Below, piece by piece: positions 52,004 to 60,090 of a DNA stretch of 64,000 nt. The number at the start of each line of letters is the position of its first letter. Positions within the stretch are counted from its first letter, which is position 1. The DNA comes from JACMQX01 sp040385105 (GTDB lineage Bacteria; Pseudomonadota; Gammaproteobacteria; Burkholderiales; Burkholderiaceae_C), in assembly GCA_040385105.1 (NCBI GenBank), contig JAZKHY010000008.1, positions 1 to 64,000 on the forward strand, read 5' to 3'. Below the pieces are notes generated by a model that made no database searches, had not been told where the DNA came from, and saw only the letters and a list, made by a program, of their open reading frames with translations. The position numbers were made by a program, and so were the translations under genes.

Positions 52004-52899
52004 CCGGCAATCCGCAAGCCGGACCGCGCGCCTGCCTGCCACCCAAGCCGGCGCGGCCGCCGCAGCGCCTGCGCATGCCGCCCGGTGCCTGGGACGTACA
52101 TGCCCATGTGATCGGCGGTGGGGCCGCCCACCCCTTCGTCGCGCAACGCGGCTACACGCCGCCGCCGGCCAGCGCGGATGCCTATGTGGCCATGCTCGAC
52201 ACCGTGGGTATCCAGTACGGCGTGGTGGTGCAGATCAGCGTGCACGGCAGCGACAACCGCCTGCTGGTGGAGACACTGCGCGCCCATCCGCAGCGCCTGC
52301 GCGGCGTGGCGGTGATCGATGCTGCCACCACCGATGGCGAACTTGCGGACATGAAGGCGGCGGGCGTCACCGGCATCCGCATCAACGAGCTTTTCTCCGG
52401 CGGCAGTGGTGCGGGCGAGCTGCGTGAACTGGCGGCGCGTTGCGCGGCGCTGGGCTGGCACATCGATCTGGCGCTGCACGGGTCGCGCCTGAGCGAGCTG
52501 GCACCGGTACTGGCCGGCCTGAAGGTGCCGCTGGTGATCGACCACATGGGCTGGTGCCCGGCCCAGGCCGGCATTCTCCAGGCCGATTTCCAGGCTGTGC
52601 TTGCACTTGTGCGCGATGTGGGCTGCTGGGTCAAGCTGTCCGGTGCCTACCGGATGTCCGGCATGCCCGCGCCGTATCCGGACACGCTTCCCTTTGCCCG
52701 CGCGCTGGTGGACGCAGAGCCGGACCGCATGGTCTGGGGCAGCGACTGGCCGCATGTGGCGCTCTTTGATGAGGCCCAGATGCCCCAGCCCGGTGACCTG
52801 CTGGATGTTTTGCACGACCAGTTGCAGGACGCTGCACTGGAGCGCGCAGTGCTGGTGGATAACCCGGCACGGCTGTATGGGGTGCCTGGGCGGCCATAG
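52000..52899 (+). CDS. Amidohydrolase-2 family hydrolase (LigI-like)
   Basis: A 299-residue TIM-barrel hydrolase of the 2-pyrone-4,6-dicarboxylate lactonase-like group. The start GAWDVHAHVIGGG supplies the HxH pair, DHMGWCPAQAG lies near residue 180, and the late WGSDWPHVALF contains the conserved Asp. Relatives hydrolyse lactones or decarboxylate aromatic acids. As third gene of the ligase operon it could open a lactone ring before or after CoA activation. No signal peptide is seen. Confidence 0.85.
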   Translation: MTGNPQAGPRACLPPKPARPPQRLRMPPGAWDVHAHVIGGGAAHPFVAQRGYTPPPASADAYVAMLDTVGIQYGVVVQISVHGSDNRLLVETLRAHPQRLRGVAVIDAATTDGELADMKAAGVTGIRINELFSGGSGAGELRELAARCAALGWHIDLALHGSRLSELAPVLAGLKVPLVIDHMGWCPAQAGILQADFQAVLALVRDVGCWVKLSGAYRMSGMPAPYPDTLPFARALVDAEPDRMVWGSDWPHVALFDEAQMPQPGDLLDVLHDQLQDAALERAVLVDNPARLYGVPGRP

Positions 52900-53059
52900 A
52901 TCCTGCTGCGAGGGAGGATTGGCGGGGAACCGGTCGCCGTCTTCCTGCACCGCCAGAGGCAACACACCGCTCGCCGCAGGCTACAGAGCTAGCGTGAAAA
53001 GACGCGCGCAATGCGCCCTTTCATTGCTCAGCGCCCGCAGGCGCTGCTGTTGAAACAGC

Positions 53060-54151
53060 TCAAACCGTCTCTTCCATCCCGTACACAACCCCGGCTCGCG
53101 CGGCAATCGCGCGCAGTTGCGACAGCAGCGTCTCGGGCATCGGAATGCCGCCTTCCAGGCGTTCGGCGCGCATGCCGCGCTCCGGGTCGCCGGCCACCTG
53201 CACAGGCTGCGCGGCGTCGGCACGGGGCATGCCGTGCAGCGTCTCGATGATGTCGTCCATGTCCTGCTCGAATGCGCCCTGCGCCCTGAAAGCCGCCGGG
53301 TCGATGGCCATGCAGAAGTGGCCGATGTTGTCAGCCACCGGCTTGCCGTTGGCCTTGTTGCGCAGCGGCGAGAACGAGCCGCCCGCGAGCGTGCTGCCCA
53401 GGATCTGCGCGAACATCGCCAGGCCGTAGCCCTTGTGGCCGCCCGTTTCCGCATCACCGCCCAGCGGCAACAGGCCGCCGCTGACCTGCTCGACGCACAG
53501 CTTGAGCCCGAGCGCGGCGTCTGTCACCGGGTTGCCTTTGCCGTCGACAACCCAGCCCTGCGGAAGCGGCTTGTCGTTCAGCGCATACACCTTGACCTTG
53601 TTGACCGCGACGGTCGAGGTGGCCATGTCCAGCAGGAACGGCGGGTTGCGTGCGGCGGGCGCGCCGAACGCGATCGGGTTGGTACCCAGCATGGGGACGG
53701 CGCCATGCGTCGGGATGACAGTCACCGTGCGCGCCGAAGAGGTGATGAAGCCCAGCTGGCCGCGCGCCGTTGCCATCTCGGCATAGAGGCCCGCAGCGCC
53801 GAAGTGGTGCGAGTTGTACACGCTGACAACGCCTATGCCCTGGGTGGCGGCCTTGTCGCAGGCCAGGGCCATGGCGCGGCGCGCGACGGTGTGGCCGATG
53901 CCGGCGTCGGCATTGATGAGCGCCAGCACCGGTGTGTCACGTTCCACCACAGGCGCGGGGCGCATGTTGAGCGTGCCGGCTGTGACCATCTGCTCGTACA
54001 TCGGCAGCATGGACACACCGTGGGAGTCGATGCCGCGCAAGTCGGTTTCCACCAGGATGCCGGCCACGACGGCGGCGTCGTCCGCGCCCATGCCCCAGGC
54101 ACAGAAAATATCCTGGATCTGCCGGGACAGGGCAGCGTGGTGAACAAGCAT
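53060..54151 (-). CDS. Ldh family NAD(P)-dependent dehydrogenase (malate/sulfolactate/ureidoglycolate type)
   Basis: A 363-residue dehydrogenase of the MDH2/LDH2 fold, distinct from Rossmann dehydrogenases. Family blocks are DLRGIDSHGVSMLPMYEQM near residue 38, YNSHHFGAAGLYAEMA near 115, and GGHKGYGLAMFAQILGS near 225. Members oxidise 2-hydroxy acids such as malate, lactate, sulfolactate or ureidoglycolate; specificity cannot be set. It is divergent from the 6PGDH-like gene across the region with the decamer repeats. Confidence 0.9.
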   Translation of the reverse strand: MLVHHAALSRQIQDIFCAWGMGADDAAVVAGILVETDLRGIDSHGVSMLPMYEQMVTAGTLNMRPAPVVERDTPVLALINADAGIGHTVARRAMALACDKAATQGIGVVSVYNSHHFGAAGLYAEMATARGQLGFITSSARTVTVIPTHGAVPMLGTNPIAFGAPAARNPPFLLDMATSTVAVNKVKVYALNDKPLPQGWVVDGKGNPVTDAALGLKLCVEQVSGGLLPLGGDAETGGHKGYGLAMFAQILGSTLAGGSFSPLRNKANGKPVADNIGHFCMAIDPAAFRAQGAFEQDMDDIIETLHGMPRADAAQPVQVAGDPERGMRAERLEGGIPMPETLLSQLRAIAARAGVVYGMEETV

Positions 54152-54494
54152 TCGGATCTCCAGAGGGTGACAGGGGGCGGGCCTGAAACGGATATTTCAT
54201 GGCCTTGCCCGGAAATCCAATAATACCTGAATATCTATTTAATTTATATATATGTATAATTTGCTTGAACCAGAAAACAGCCGCCATCACGCTTTTCCAA
54301 CCCGTTCCAACCCGTTCCAACCCGTTCCAACCCGTTCCAACCCGTTCCAACCCGTTCCANNNNNNNNNNNNNNNNNNNNNNNNNNNNNNNNNNNNNNNNN
54401 NNNNNNNNNNNNNNNNNNNNNNNNNNNNNNNNNNNNNNNNNNNNNNNNNNNNNNNNNNNATCCGTTCCAATCCGTTCCAGTCCTGCCTGCCCGC
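54152..54494. other. Divergent intergenic region, AT-rich core and assembly gap
   Basis: This 343-base stretch carries no gene. From 54219 to 54272 it is strongly AT-rich and contains the box ATATCTATTTAA (54231-54242), whose reverse complement occurs at 49223-49234. The rest is a 10-bp tandem repeat interrupted by N. Promoters for the genes at 54151 (minus) and 54495 (plus) must lie here. Confidence 0.8.
54295..54480. repeat. 10-bp tandem repeat array interrupted by an assembly gap
   Basis: Before the gap the unit TTCCAACCCG repeats perfectly about 6.5 times (54295-54359). After the gap the variant TTCCAATCCG appears (about 2 copies, 54460-54480). Bases 54360-54459 are exactly 100 N, the customary filler for a gap of unknown size, so the true array length is not known. 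The unit length is close to one helical turn. Reading frames across the array give only repeat-derived peptides and are not genes. Confidence 0.95.
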
Positions 54495-55472
54495 ATGCCC
54501 AACCCACAGTCCATGAACGCCGCGCCGCGCAAGGTGCCTGCCATTACCCTGGCCGGGCTCGGTGAGGTCGGCCGCATCTACGCGACAGCCCTGCTGGGCA
54601 TGGGGGTGCCGGTGCGGGTGTATCACCCCGCCGCCGGCGCGCTCACCCGCGAGGCGGCCCAGCAGGCCGGCGTGGCGATTGACAGCGATGCGGCCGCTGC
54701 GTTTGGCGATGCTGACCTGGTGCTGTCGGTGGCACCCGGCGCCGTGGCGCTGGACATTGCCACAGTGGCCAGCGACATGATGAAACCCGGCGCGCTGTTT
54801 GCCGACTTCACCAGCGCCGCACCGGCCGACATCCGGGCGGCTGCTGCGCTGTTTGCGCCCGATGCCTATGTGGATGTCGCCATCATGGGTGCGCTGTCCA
54901 TCCATGGCCATCGCACGCCCTTGCTGGCCGCAGGGCCGGGTGCCGCGCGGCTGGACGCCAGCCTGCGGCCCTTCGGCTTCGAGATCGACTGCATGCCAGG
55001 CAGCGCCAGCGGCGACGCCACCTCGCTCAAGATGCTTCGCAGCGTTTTCACCAAGGGCATGGATGCCGTGGTCATCGAATGCCTGCTGGCTGCCGAGGCC
55101 GCAGGTCTGCGGCCCCAGCTGCTGCAGCAGATGGCCGACATGGACCGCATCCCGATGCGCGAGACCATTGAAATGTATGTGCGCACCCATGCCGCGTCGG
55201 CCCAGCGCCGGCTGCACGAGATGGAAGCCGTCTCGCAGCAGCTTGAAGACCTCGGCACGCCCGCGCTGGTCACGCCCGCCGTGCTGGCCCGTTACCGCCG
55301 CACGGTGGCCATGCTCGGTGCGGCCGCGCGCAACCCGCCGCTGCCCGAAGGCGGCACCATTTATGACGCCGTCCTGCCCTGGCTTCTTGCTGCCGAGCGT
55401 GCGACCATGGCCGGGCACGGCGCCGCAAACCTGTCAACACCCCCAGATCCACACTTCCAAGGAACATCATGA
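54495..55472 (+). CDS. 6-phosphogluconate dehydrogenase-like NAD(P) oxidoreductase (DUF1932)
   Basis: A 325-residue protein. The N-terminal Rossmann domain begins ITLAGLGEVGRIYATALLGMG. The C-terminal helical domain matches DUF1932 (SLKMLRSVFTKGMDAVVIECLLAAEAAG), including the Lys typical of beta-hydroxyacid dehydrogenases. It probably oxidises a 3-hydroxy or related acid. A second ATG at 54513 could be the start. It begins 14 bases after the decamer repeat array, so the array lies in its 5' region. A family III CoA-transferase follows after 40 bases. Confidence 0.85.
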   Translation: MPNPQSMNAAPRKVPAITLAGLGEVGRIYATALLGMGVPVRVYHPAAGALTREAAQQAGVAIDSDAAAAFGDADLVLSVAPGAVALDIATVASDMMKPGALFADFTSAAPADIRAAAALFAPDAYVDVAIMGALSIHGHRTPLLAAGPGAARLDASLRPFGFEIDCMPGSASGDATSLKMLRSVFTKGMDAVVIECLLAAEAAGLRPQLLQQMADMDRIPMRETIEMYVRTHAASAQRRLHEMEAVSQQLEDLGTPALVTPAVLARYRRTVAMLGAAARNPPLPEGGTIYDAVLPWLLAAERATMAGHGAANLSTPPDPHFQGTS

Positions 55473-55512
55473 GCCATTTCCAGGCGCGCGCAAACACTTC
55501 AGGAGCACCCGC

Positions 55513-56727
55513 ATGAGCACCACACCAGCCACCACCGTTCGTCCGCTTGAAGGCGTACGCGTGCTCGATATGTCGCGCATCCTGGCCGGCCCCTGGTGCG
55601 GCATGTCGCTGGGCGACCTGGGCGCCGACGTGATCAAGGTCGAGAACCCCGACGGGGGCGACGACACGCGCCACCTGGGTACGGCCATTTCCGGCGGCGA
55701 GCGTACCTACTTCCTCACCGCCAACCGCAACAAGCGCAGCGTGGCGGTGGACTTCCGCACGCCGGAAGGCCGGGAACTGATCTATGACCTGGCGCGAGAG
55801 AGCGATGTGTTCCTCGAGAACTACAAACTCGGCGGCCTGGACAAGTTTGGCCTCGACTATGAAAGCATGAAGAAGATCAACCCGCGCCTGATCTACCTGT
55901 CGATCTCCGGCTACGGCCGCGTCGGCCCTGAAGCGGCACGGCTGGGTTATGACTTTGTGCTGCAGGGAGAGAGCGGCCTGATGTCGATCACCGGCGAGCC
56001 CGACGGCATCCCGATGAAGGTCGGCGTGCCGCTGGTGGACGTGATGACCGGCATGTACTCCACCCAGGCGGTGCTGGCCGCGCTGATTGCGCGCGAGAAG
56101 ACCGGCGAAGGCCAGCTGATCGACATGGCGCTGTTCGACTGCGTGCTGGCCAACCTGTCGATCATCGCGTCAAACGGTCTGCTGCTGGACGGCGTGCCGC
56201 AGCGCCAGGGCAACGGCCATGTGGACATTGCGCCCTACGACTCCTTTCGCTGCAGCGACGGCGACCTCATCATCACCGTGGCCAACGAGGCGCAGTTCCA
56301 GCGCCTGTGCATCGCGCTGGACCTGCCCGAGGTCGCGGTTGACCCGCGCTTCCAGCGCAATGACGGCCGGCGCAAGAACCGCGCCGCGATGAATGAGATC
56401 CTCAACGGCCGCCTGCTCACCAACACCCGCGCGCACTGGCAGGAAAAGCTCGATGCGCAGGCGGTGGCCTGCGGCTCGGTGCGCAATGTCAAGGAAGCAC
56501 TGGCCGTGGCCGAGAAAAGCGGGCGCGACATGGTGGTGGAGGTGGACCACCCGAGCGCCGGGCGCCTGAAGATGCTGGGCTCACCCATCAAGCTGCGCGG
56601 CACGCCGGTGATCCCGCCCCAGGCACCGCCGATGCTGGGCCAGCACACCGACGAAATCCTGAGGGGTACGTTGCGGCTGAGCGAAGAGCGCATTGCGCAA
56701 CTGCGCGCCGACAAGGTGGTCGCCTGA
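55513..56727 (+). CDS. Family III CoA-transferase (CaiB/BaiF)
   Basis: A 404-residue CoA-transferase similar in layout to the one at 31943. It has LDMSRILAGPWCGMSLGDLGADVIKVE near residue 18, YDFVLQGESGLMSITGEPDG near 146, and the catalytic Asp in LVDVMTGMY (D176). It follows the 6PGDH-like dehydrogenase on the same strand. Together they may interconvert a hydroxy acid and its CoA ester. The ATG at 55513 is preceded by AGGAGC. Confidence 0.92.
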   Translation: MSTTPATTVRPLEGVRVLDMSRILAGPWCGMSLGDLGADVIKVENPDGGDDTRHLGTAISGGERTYFLTANRNKRSVAVDFRTPEGRELIYDLARESDVFLENYKLGGLDKFGLDYESMKKINPRLIYLSISGYGRVGPEAARLGYDFVLQGESGLMSITGEPDGIPMKVGVPLVDVMTGMYSTQAVLAALIAREKTGEGQLIDMALFDCVLANLSIIASNGLLLDGVPQRQGNGHVDIAPYDSFRCSDGDLIITVANEAQFQRLCIALDLPEVAVDPRFQRNDGRRKNRAAMNEILNGRLLTNTRAHWQEKLDAQAVACGSVRNVKEALAVAEKSGRDMVVEVDHPSAGRLKMLGSPIKLRGTPVIPPQAPPMLGQHTDEILRGTLRLSEERIAQLRADKVVA

Positions 56728-56826
56728 TTTTGAGTGGCGCCGGCGTGCCCCGCGCCGGTACCGTGCGTGCCTGCTTCGTGCGCTGTAGCATGGGCGGCTG
56801 GCGCAGCCGGCTTTGCGCAGCAAGAC

Positions 56827-57864
56827 ATGATCACTTTCTACAGCCCTGACCACTTGGCGCATGCGCCTGAATTCGAGATCTTCCGCGGCGATCGCGTCCC
56901 GTGTTTCGAGACGCCCGCCCGCGCCGGCCATGTGCATGCTCGGCTGGCTGAGCGGGGACACGAGCTGCGCCTGCCTGATGTGGACAGCCTCAGCGTGTTG
57001 CCGCAGGTGCACACGCCGCGCTATCTGGCGTTCCTGCAGACGGCCTGGGCCGACTGGGTGGCGCTGGATCCGGCCAATGCGGCATTGCAGCCCTTCCCGT
57101 CGGTCTGGCCGGTGCGCACGCTGCGTAGCGATGTGGAGCCCGCCAACTTCACCGCGCGGCTGGGCCTCTATTCCATGGACAACGGCAGCCCGCTGGTGGC
57201 CGGCACCTGGATGGCCGCGAAGGCCGCAGCCGATGCAGCGGCGAGCGCTGCGGCCCTGCTGCTGGCCGGCGGGCGCGCCGCCTTCTGCTGCACACGCCCG
57301 CCGGGCCACCATGCGGGCGCCGACTTCATGGGCGGCTACTGCTTCATCAACAACGCCGCCGTCGCGGCACAGGCCCTGCGCAACGGCGGCGCCACGCGCG
57401 TGGCGGTGCTCGATGTGGACTACCACCATGGCAACGGGACGCAAAGCATCTTCTACGAGCGTGCCGACGTGCTGTTCGTGAGCATCCACGGCGACCCGCG
57501 CACCGAGTACCCGTTCTACCTGGGGCATCCGGATGAAACGGGAGAGGGTGTGGGCACCGGTTTCAACCTCAACCTGCCGCTGCCGGCGGGCGCCAGCGTG
57601 GCGGCGTGGTTTGATGCGCTGGAGGCGGCCTGCGCGCGCATCGCGGCGCATGGTGCCGATGCGCTGGTGGTGTCGCTGGGGCTGGACACTTTCGCGGGGG
57701 ACCCGATCTCGAAGTTCTCGCTGCAGGCGGCTGACTATTTGCGCCTGGGCGAACGCCTGGGCCGGCTCGGCTTGCCGGCGGTGCTGGTGCTGGAAGGCGG
57801 CTATGCGGCGGCAGAGTTGGGCGTGAACGCCGTCAATGTGGTTGAAGGTTTCGGGCAGGTTTGA
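56827..57864 (+). CDS. Histone deacetylase-family protein (acetylpolyamine amidohydrolase-like)
   Basis: A 345-residue zinc amidohydrolase of the arginase/deacetylase fold. The active-site His pair is in RPPGHHAGADFMGG (H161, H162). Zinc ligands are in LDVDYHHGNG (D198, H200) and LGLDTFAGDP, and the late EGGY supplies a Gly/Tyr loop. Such bacterial enzymes remove acetyl or acyl groups from polyamines or other amines. The ATG at 56827 directly precedes the family opening ITFYSPDHLAH. An FAD oxidoreductase starts 13 bases downstream. Confidence 0.9.
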   Translation: MITFYSPDHLAHAPEFEIFRGDRVPCFETPARAGHVHARLAERGHELRLPDVDSLSVLPQVHTPRYLAFLQTAWADWVALDPANAALQPFPSVWPVRTLRSDVEPANFTARLGLYSMDNGSPLVAGTWMAAKAAADAAASAAALLLAGGRAAFCCTRPPGHHAGADFMGGYCFINNAAVAAQALRNGGATRVAVLDVDYHHGNGTQSIFYERADVLFVSIHGDPRTEYPFYLGHPDETGEGVGTGFNLNLPLPAGASVAAWFDALEAACARIAAHGADALVVSLGLDTFAGDPISKFSLQAADYLRLGERLGRLGLPAVLVLEGGYAAAELGVNAVNVVEGFGQV

Positions 57865-57877
57865 AGGAAATGCAGAC

Positions 57878-58972
57878 GTGGACCAGGTAGATTGCGTGGT
57901 GATTGGGGCCGGCGTGGTGGGGCTGGCGGTGGCACGGGCCCTGGCGCTGGCCGGGCGGGAGGTCATGGTGCTGGAGGCCGCCGACGGCATTGGCACCGGC
58001 ACGAGTTCGCGCAACAGCGAGGTCATCCATGCCGGCATCTACTACCCGCAGGGCTCGCTCAAGGCGCAGCTGTGTGTGCAGGGCAAGGCGCTGCTGTATG
58101 CCTACTGCGCAGAGCGCGGCGTGGGCCACAGCCGCTGCGGCAAGCTGATCGTCGCGACGTCCGAGGTGCAGGTCGCGCAGCTGGAGGGCATCCGGCAGAA
58201 GGCGGCTGCCAATGGCGTGAATGATCTCGTGATGCTGACGCGCGATGAGGCGCTTGCGATGGAGCCCAACCTGCAGTGCGTTGCAGCCCTGCATTCTCCC
58301 AGCACCGGCATCGTGGACAGCCATGCGCTGATGCTTGCGTTCCAGGGTGACCTGGAGAACGCCGGTGGCCTGGTCGTGCTGAACGCGCCGCTGGAGCGGG
58401 CAGAGTGCCGGCCGGATGGCATCGCACTGACGGCCAGGGACGGCACGCAGTTGCTGGCCCGCAGCGTCGTCAACTCGGCGGGCCTGCATGCCCCCGCACT
58501 GGCCGCACGGTTTGCGGGCCTTGACGCGCGGTTCGTCCCGCGGGCCTTCCATGCCAAGGGCAACTACTTCACCCTGTCGGGCCGCTCGCCGTTCAGCCGG
58601 CTGATCTACCCCGTGCCCGAAGCGGCTGGCCTCGGCGTGCACCTGACGATCGACCTCGGCGGCCAGGCCAAGTTCGGGCCTGATGTGCAGTGGGTCGGTT
58701 CTGCTGACGACCTGGTGGTGGATGCGTCGCGCGGCGACGCGTTCTATGCGGAGGTGCGCAAATACTGGCCCGGCCTGCCCGATGGTGCGCTGATCCCGGG
58801 CTATGCCGGCATCCGGCCCAAGATCACGCCGCCGCATGAGGCAGCGGCCGACTTCGTCATCCAGGGGCCGGCCATGCACGGCGTGCCGGGGCTGGTCAAC
58901 CTGTTCGGCATCGAGTCGCCGGGTTTGACGAGTTCGCTGGCGATTGGCGAACTGGTGGCGCCGCTGGCGTGA
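57878..58972 (+). CDS. FAD-dependent oxidoreductase, L-2-hydroxyglutarate oxidase/DAO type
   Basis: A 364-residue flavoprotein. The FAD-binding motif is VIGAGVVGLAVARALALAG, and TSSRNSEVIHAGIYYPQGSLKA is characteristic of LhgO/L2HGDH proteins. The C-terminal PKITPPHEAAADFVIQGP and LFGIESPGLTSSLAIGE blocks also fit. It should oxidise a 2-hydroxy acid such as L-2-hydroxyglutarate, or a related amine or acid. A GTG start at 57878 was chosen because GAAGGAA lies 8 bases before it. It is probably co-transcribed with the deacetylase-like gene. Confidence 0.87.
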   Translation: MDQVDCVVIGAGVVGLAVARALALAGREVMVLEAADGIGTGTSSRNSEVIHAGIYYPQGSLKAQLCVQGKALLYAYCAERGVGHSRCGKLIVATSEVQVAQLEGIRQKAAANGVNDLVMLTRDEALAMEPNLQCVAALHSPSTGIVDSHALMLAFQGDLENAGGLVVLNAPLERAECRPDGIALTARDGTQLLARSVVNSAGLHAPALAARFAGLDARFVPRAFHAKGNYFTLSGRSPFSRLIYPVPEAAGLGVHLTIDLGGQAKFGPDVQWVGSADDLVVDASRGDAFYAEVRKYWPGLPDGALIPGYAGIRPKITPPHEAAADFVIQGPAMHGVPGLVNLFGIESPGLTSSLAIGELVAPLA

Positions 58973-58981
58973 CGCCGGCTT

Positions 58982-60043
58982 CTAGCGCAGGCGCCTGATC
59001 GCTTCAGCCGACTGCTTCACCAACTCGGGCCCCTTGTAGATCAGCCCGGTGTAGATCTGCACCACGTCGGCACCCGCCTTGATCTTGGACACTGCATCTT
59101 CCGCGCTCAGGATGCCGCCAACGCCGATGATCGGAAAGCCCTTGCCCAGCGCCGCGCGCAACTGGCGGATGACCTTGTTGCTGGCTTCCAGCACTGGCGC
59201 ACCGCTCAGGCCGCCGGCTTCTTCCGCATGCGGCAGGCCCTTGACGGCTTCGCGGCTGATGGTGGTGTTGGTGGCGATCACGCCGTCCATGCCGTGGCGC
59301 TTGAGCGTGGCGGCGATCACGTCAACCTGCGCTTCGTCCAGGTCGGGTGCGATCTTCACGAACAGCGGCACGCGGCGCTTTTGCTGCTTCGCCAGCACTT
59401 CGCGCCTTGCCGCAATGCCCCCGAGCAGCGCGTCAAGCGCCTCGTCGCTCTGCAGCGCGCGCAGGTTTTTGGTGTTGGGGCTGGAGATGTTGACCGTCAC
59501 ATAGTCGGCATGCGGATAGACGCCGTCCAGGCAGGCGAGGTAGTCGTCCAGCGCATTCTCGATGGGCGTGGCGGCGTTCTTGCCGATGTTCAGGCCCAGC
59601 AGCATCGCGCCGTCACGCGCCTTTGCGCCCTTTTTCCGCAGGCTGGAGCGCTGCACGTTGGCAATGAATGCATCCAGCCCTTCGTTGTTGAAGCCCAGCC
59701 GGTTGATCAGCGCATTGGCCTGCGGCAGGCGGAACATGCGCGGCTTGGGGTTGCCGGGCTGGCCCTTGGGCGTGACCGTGCCAACCTCGACAAAGCCGAA
59801 GCCCATGGCGCCCAGCCCGTCGATGCAGCGGGCGTTCTTGTCCAGGCCTGCGGCCAGGCCCACACGGTTGGGAAAGCGCAGGCCTGCCAGCTCGACAGGG
59901 TCGCTGACGCGGCCCGCGCAGTACGCCCATTCCAGCGGCGTTCCCTGTACCCGGGCCAGTGAACCCATGGTGATTTCATGGGCTGTTTCGGCGTCCAGGC
60001 CAAACAAAAAGGGGCGGGCGAGGGCATAGGGAAGAAGGGGCAT
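58982..60043 (-). CDS. pyrD: Dihydroorotate dehydrogenase (quinone), class 2
   Basis: A 353-residue membrane-associated FMN enzyme of pyrimidine synthesis that oxidises dihydroorotate to orotate with quinone. Class 2 features are an N-terminal helical extension (MPLLPYALARPFLFGLDAETAHE), AAGLDKNARCIDGLGAMGFGFVEVGTVTP, the catalytic Ser in NISSPNTKNLR, and IGVGGILSAEDA near the C-terminus. The ATG at 60043 gives the standard start. It is divergent from rpiA, with 47 bases between. Confidence 0.95.
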   Translation of the reverse strand: MPLLPYALARPFLFGLDAETAHEITMGSLARVQGTPLEWAYCAGRVSDPVELAGLRFPNRVGLAAGLDKNARCIDGLGAMGFGFVEVGTVTPKGQPGNPKPRMFRLPQANALINRLGFNNEGLDAFIANVQRSSLRKKGAKARDGAMLLGLNIGKNAATPIENALDDYLACLDGVYPHADYVTVNISSPNTKNLRALQSDEALDALLGGIAARREVLAKQQKRRVPLFVKIAPDLDEAQVDVIAATLKRHGMDGVIATNTTISREAVKGLPHAEEAGGLSGAPVLEASNKVIRQLRAALGKGFPIIGVGGILSAEDAVSKIKAGADVVQIYTGLIYKGPELVKQSAEAIRRLR

Positions 60044-60090
60044 TGGATAATCAGTGCGGCAGTACTTCACTCATTGTCGCAAAACAAACC

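Noticed and set aside
52960..53055. Hairpin-like GC-rich segments between the amidohydrolase and Ldh genes as a bidirectional terminator
   Set aside because: Several short stems can be drawn but none leads to a convincing T-run; left unassigned.
54295..54480. CRISPR array
   Set aside because: The repeat unit is 10 bp with no spacers and no cas genes nearby; it is a simple tandem array.
54244..54577. Frames running through the N gap with repeated WNGLERVGTG-like peptide
   Set aside because: The peptide is only the translation of the 10-bp repeat; the unit is not a multiple of three and the frames cross unknown bases.
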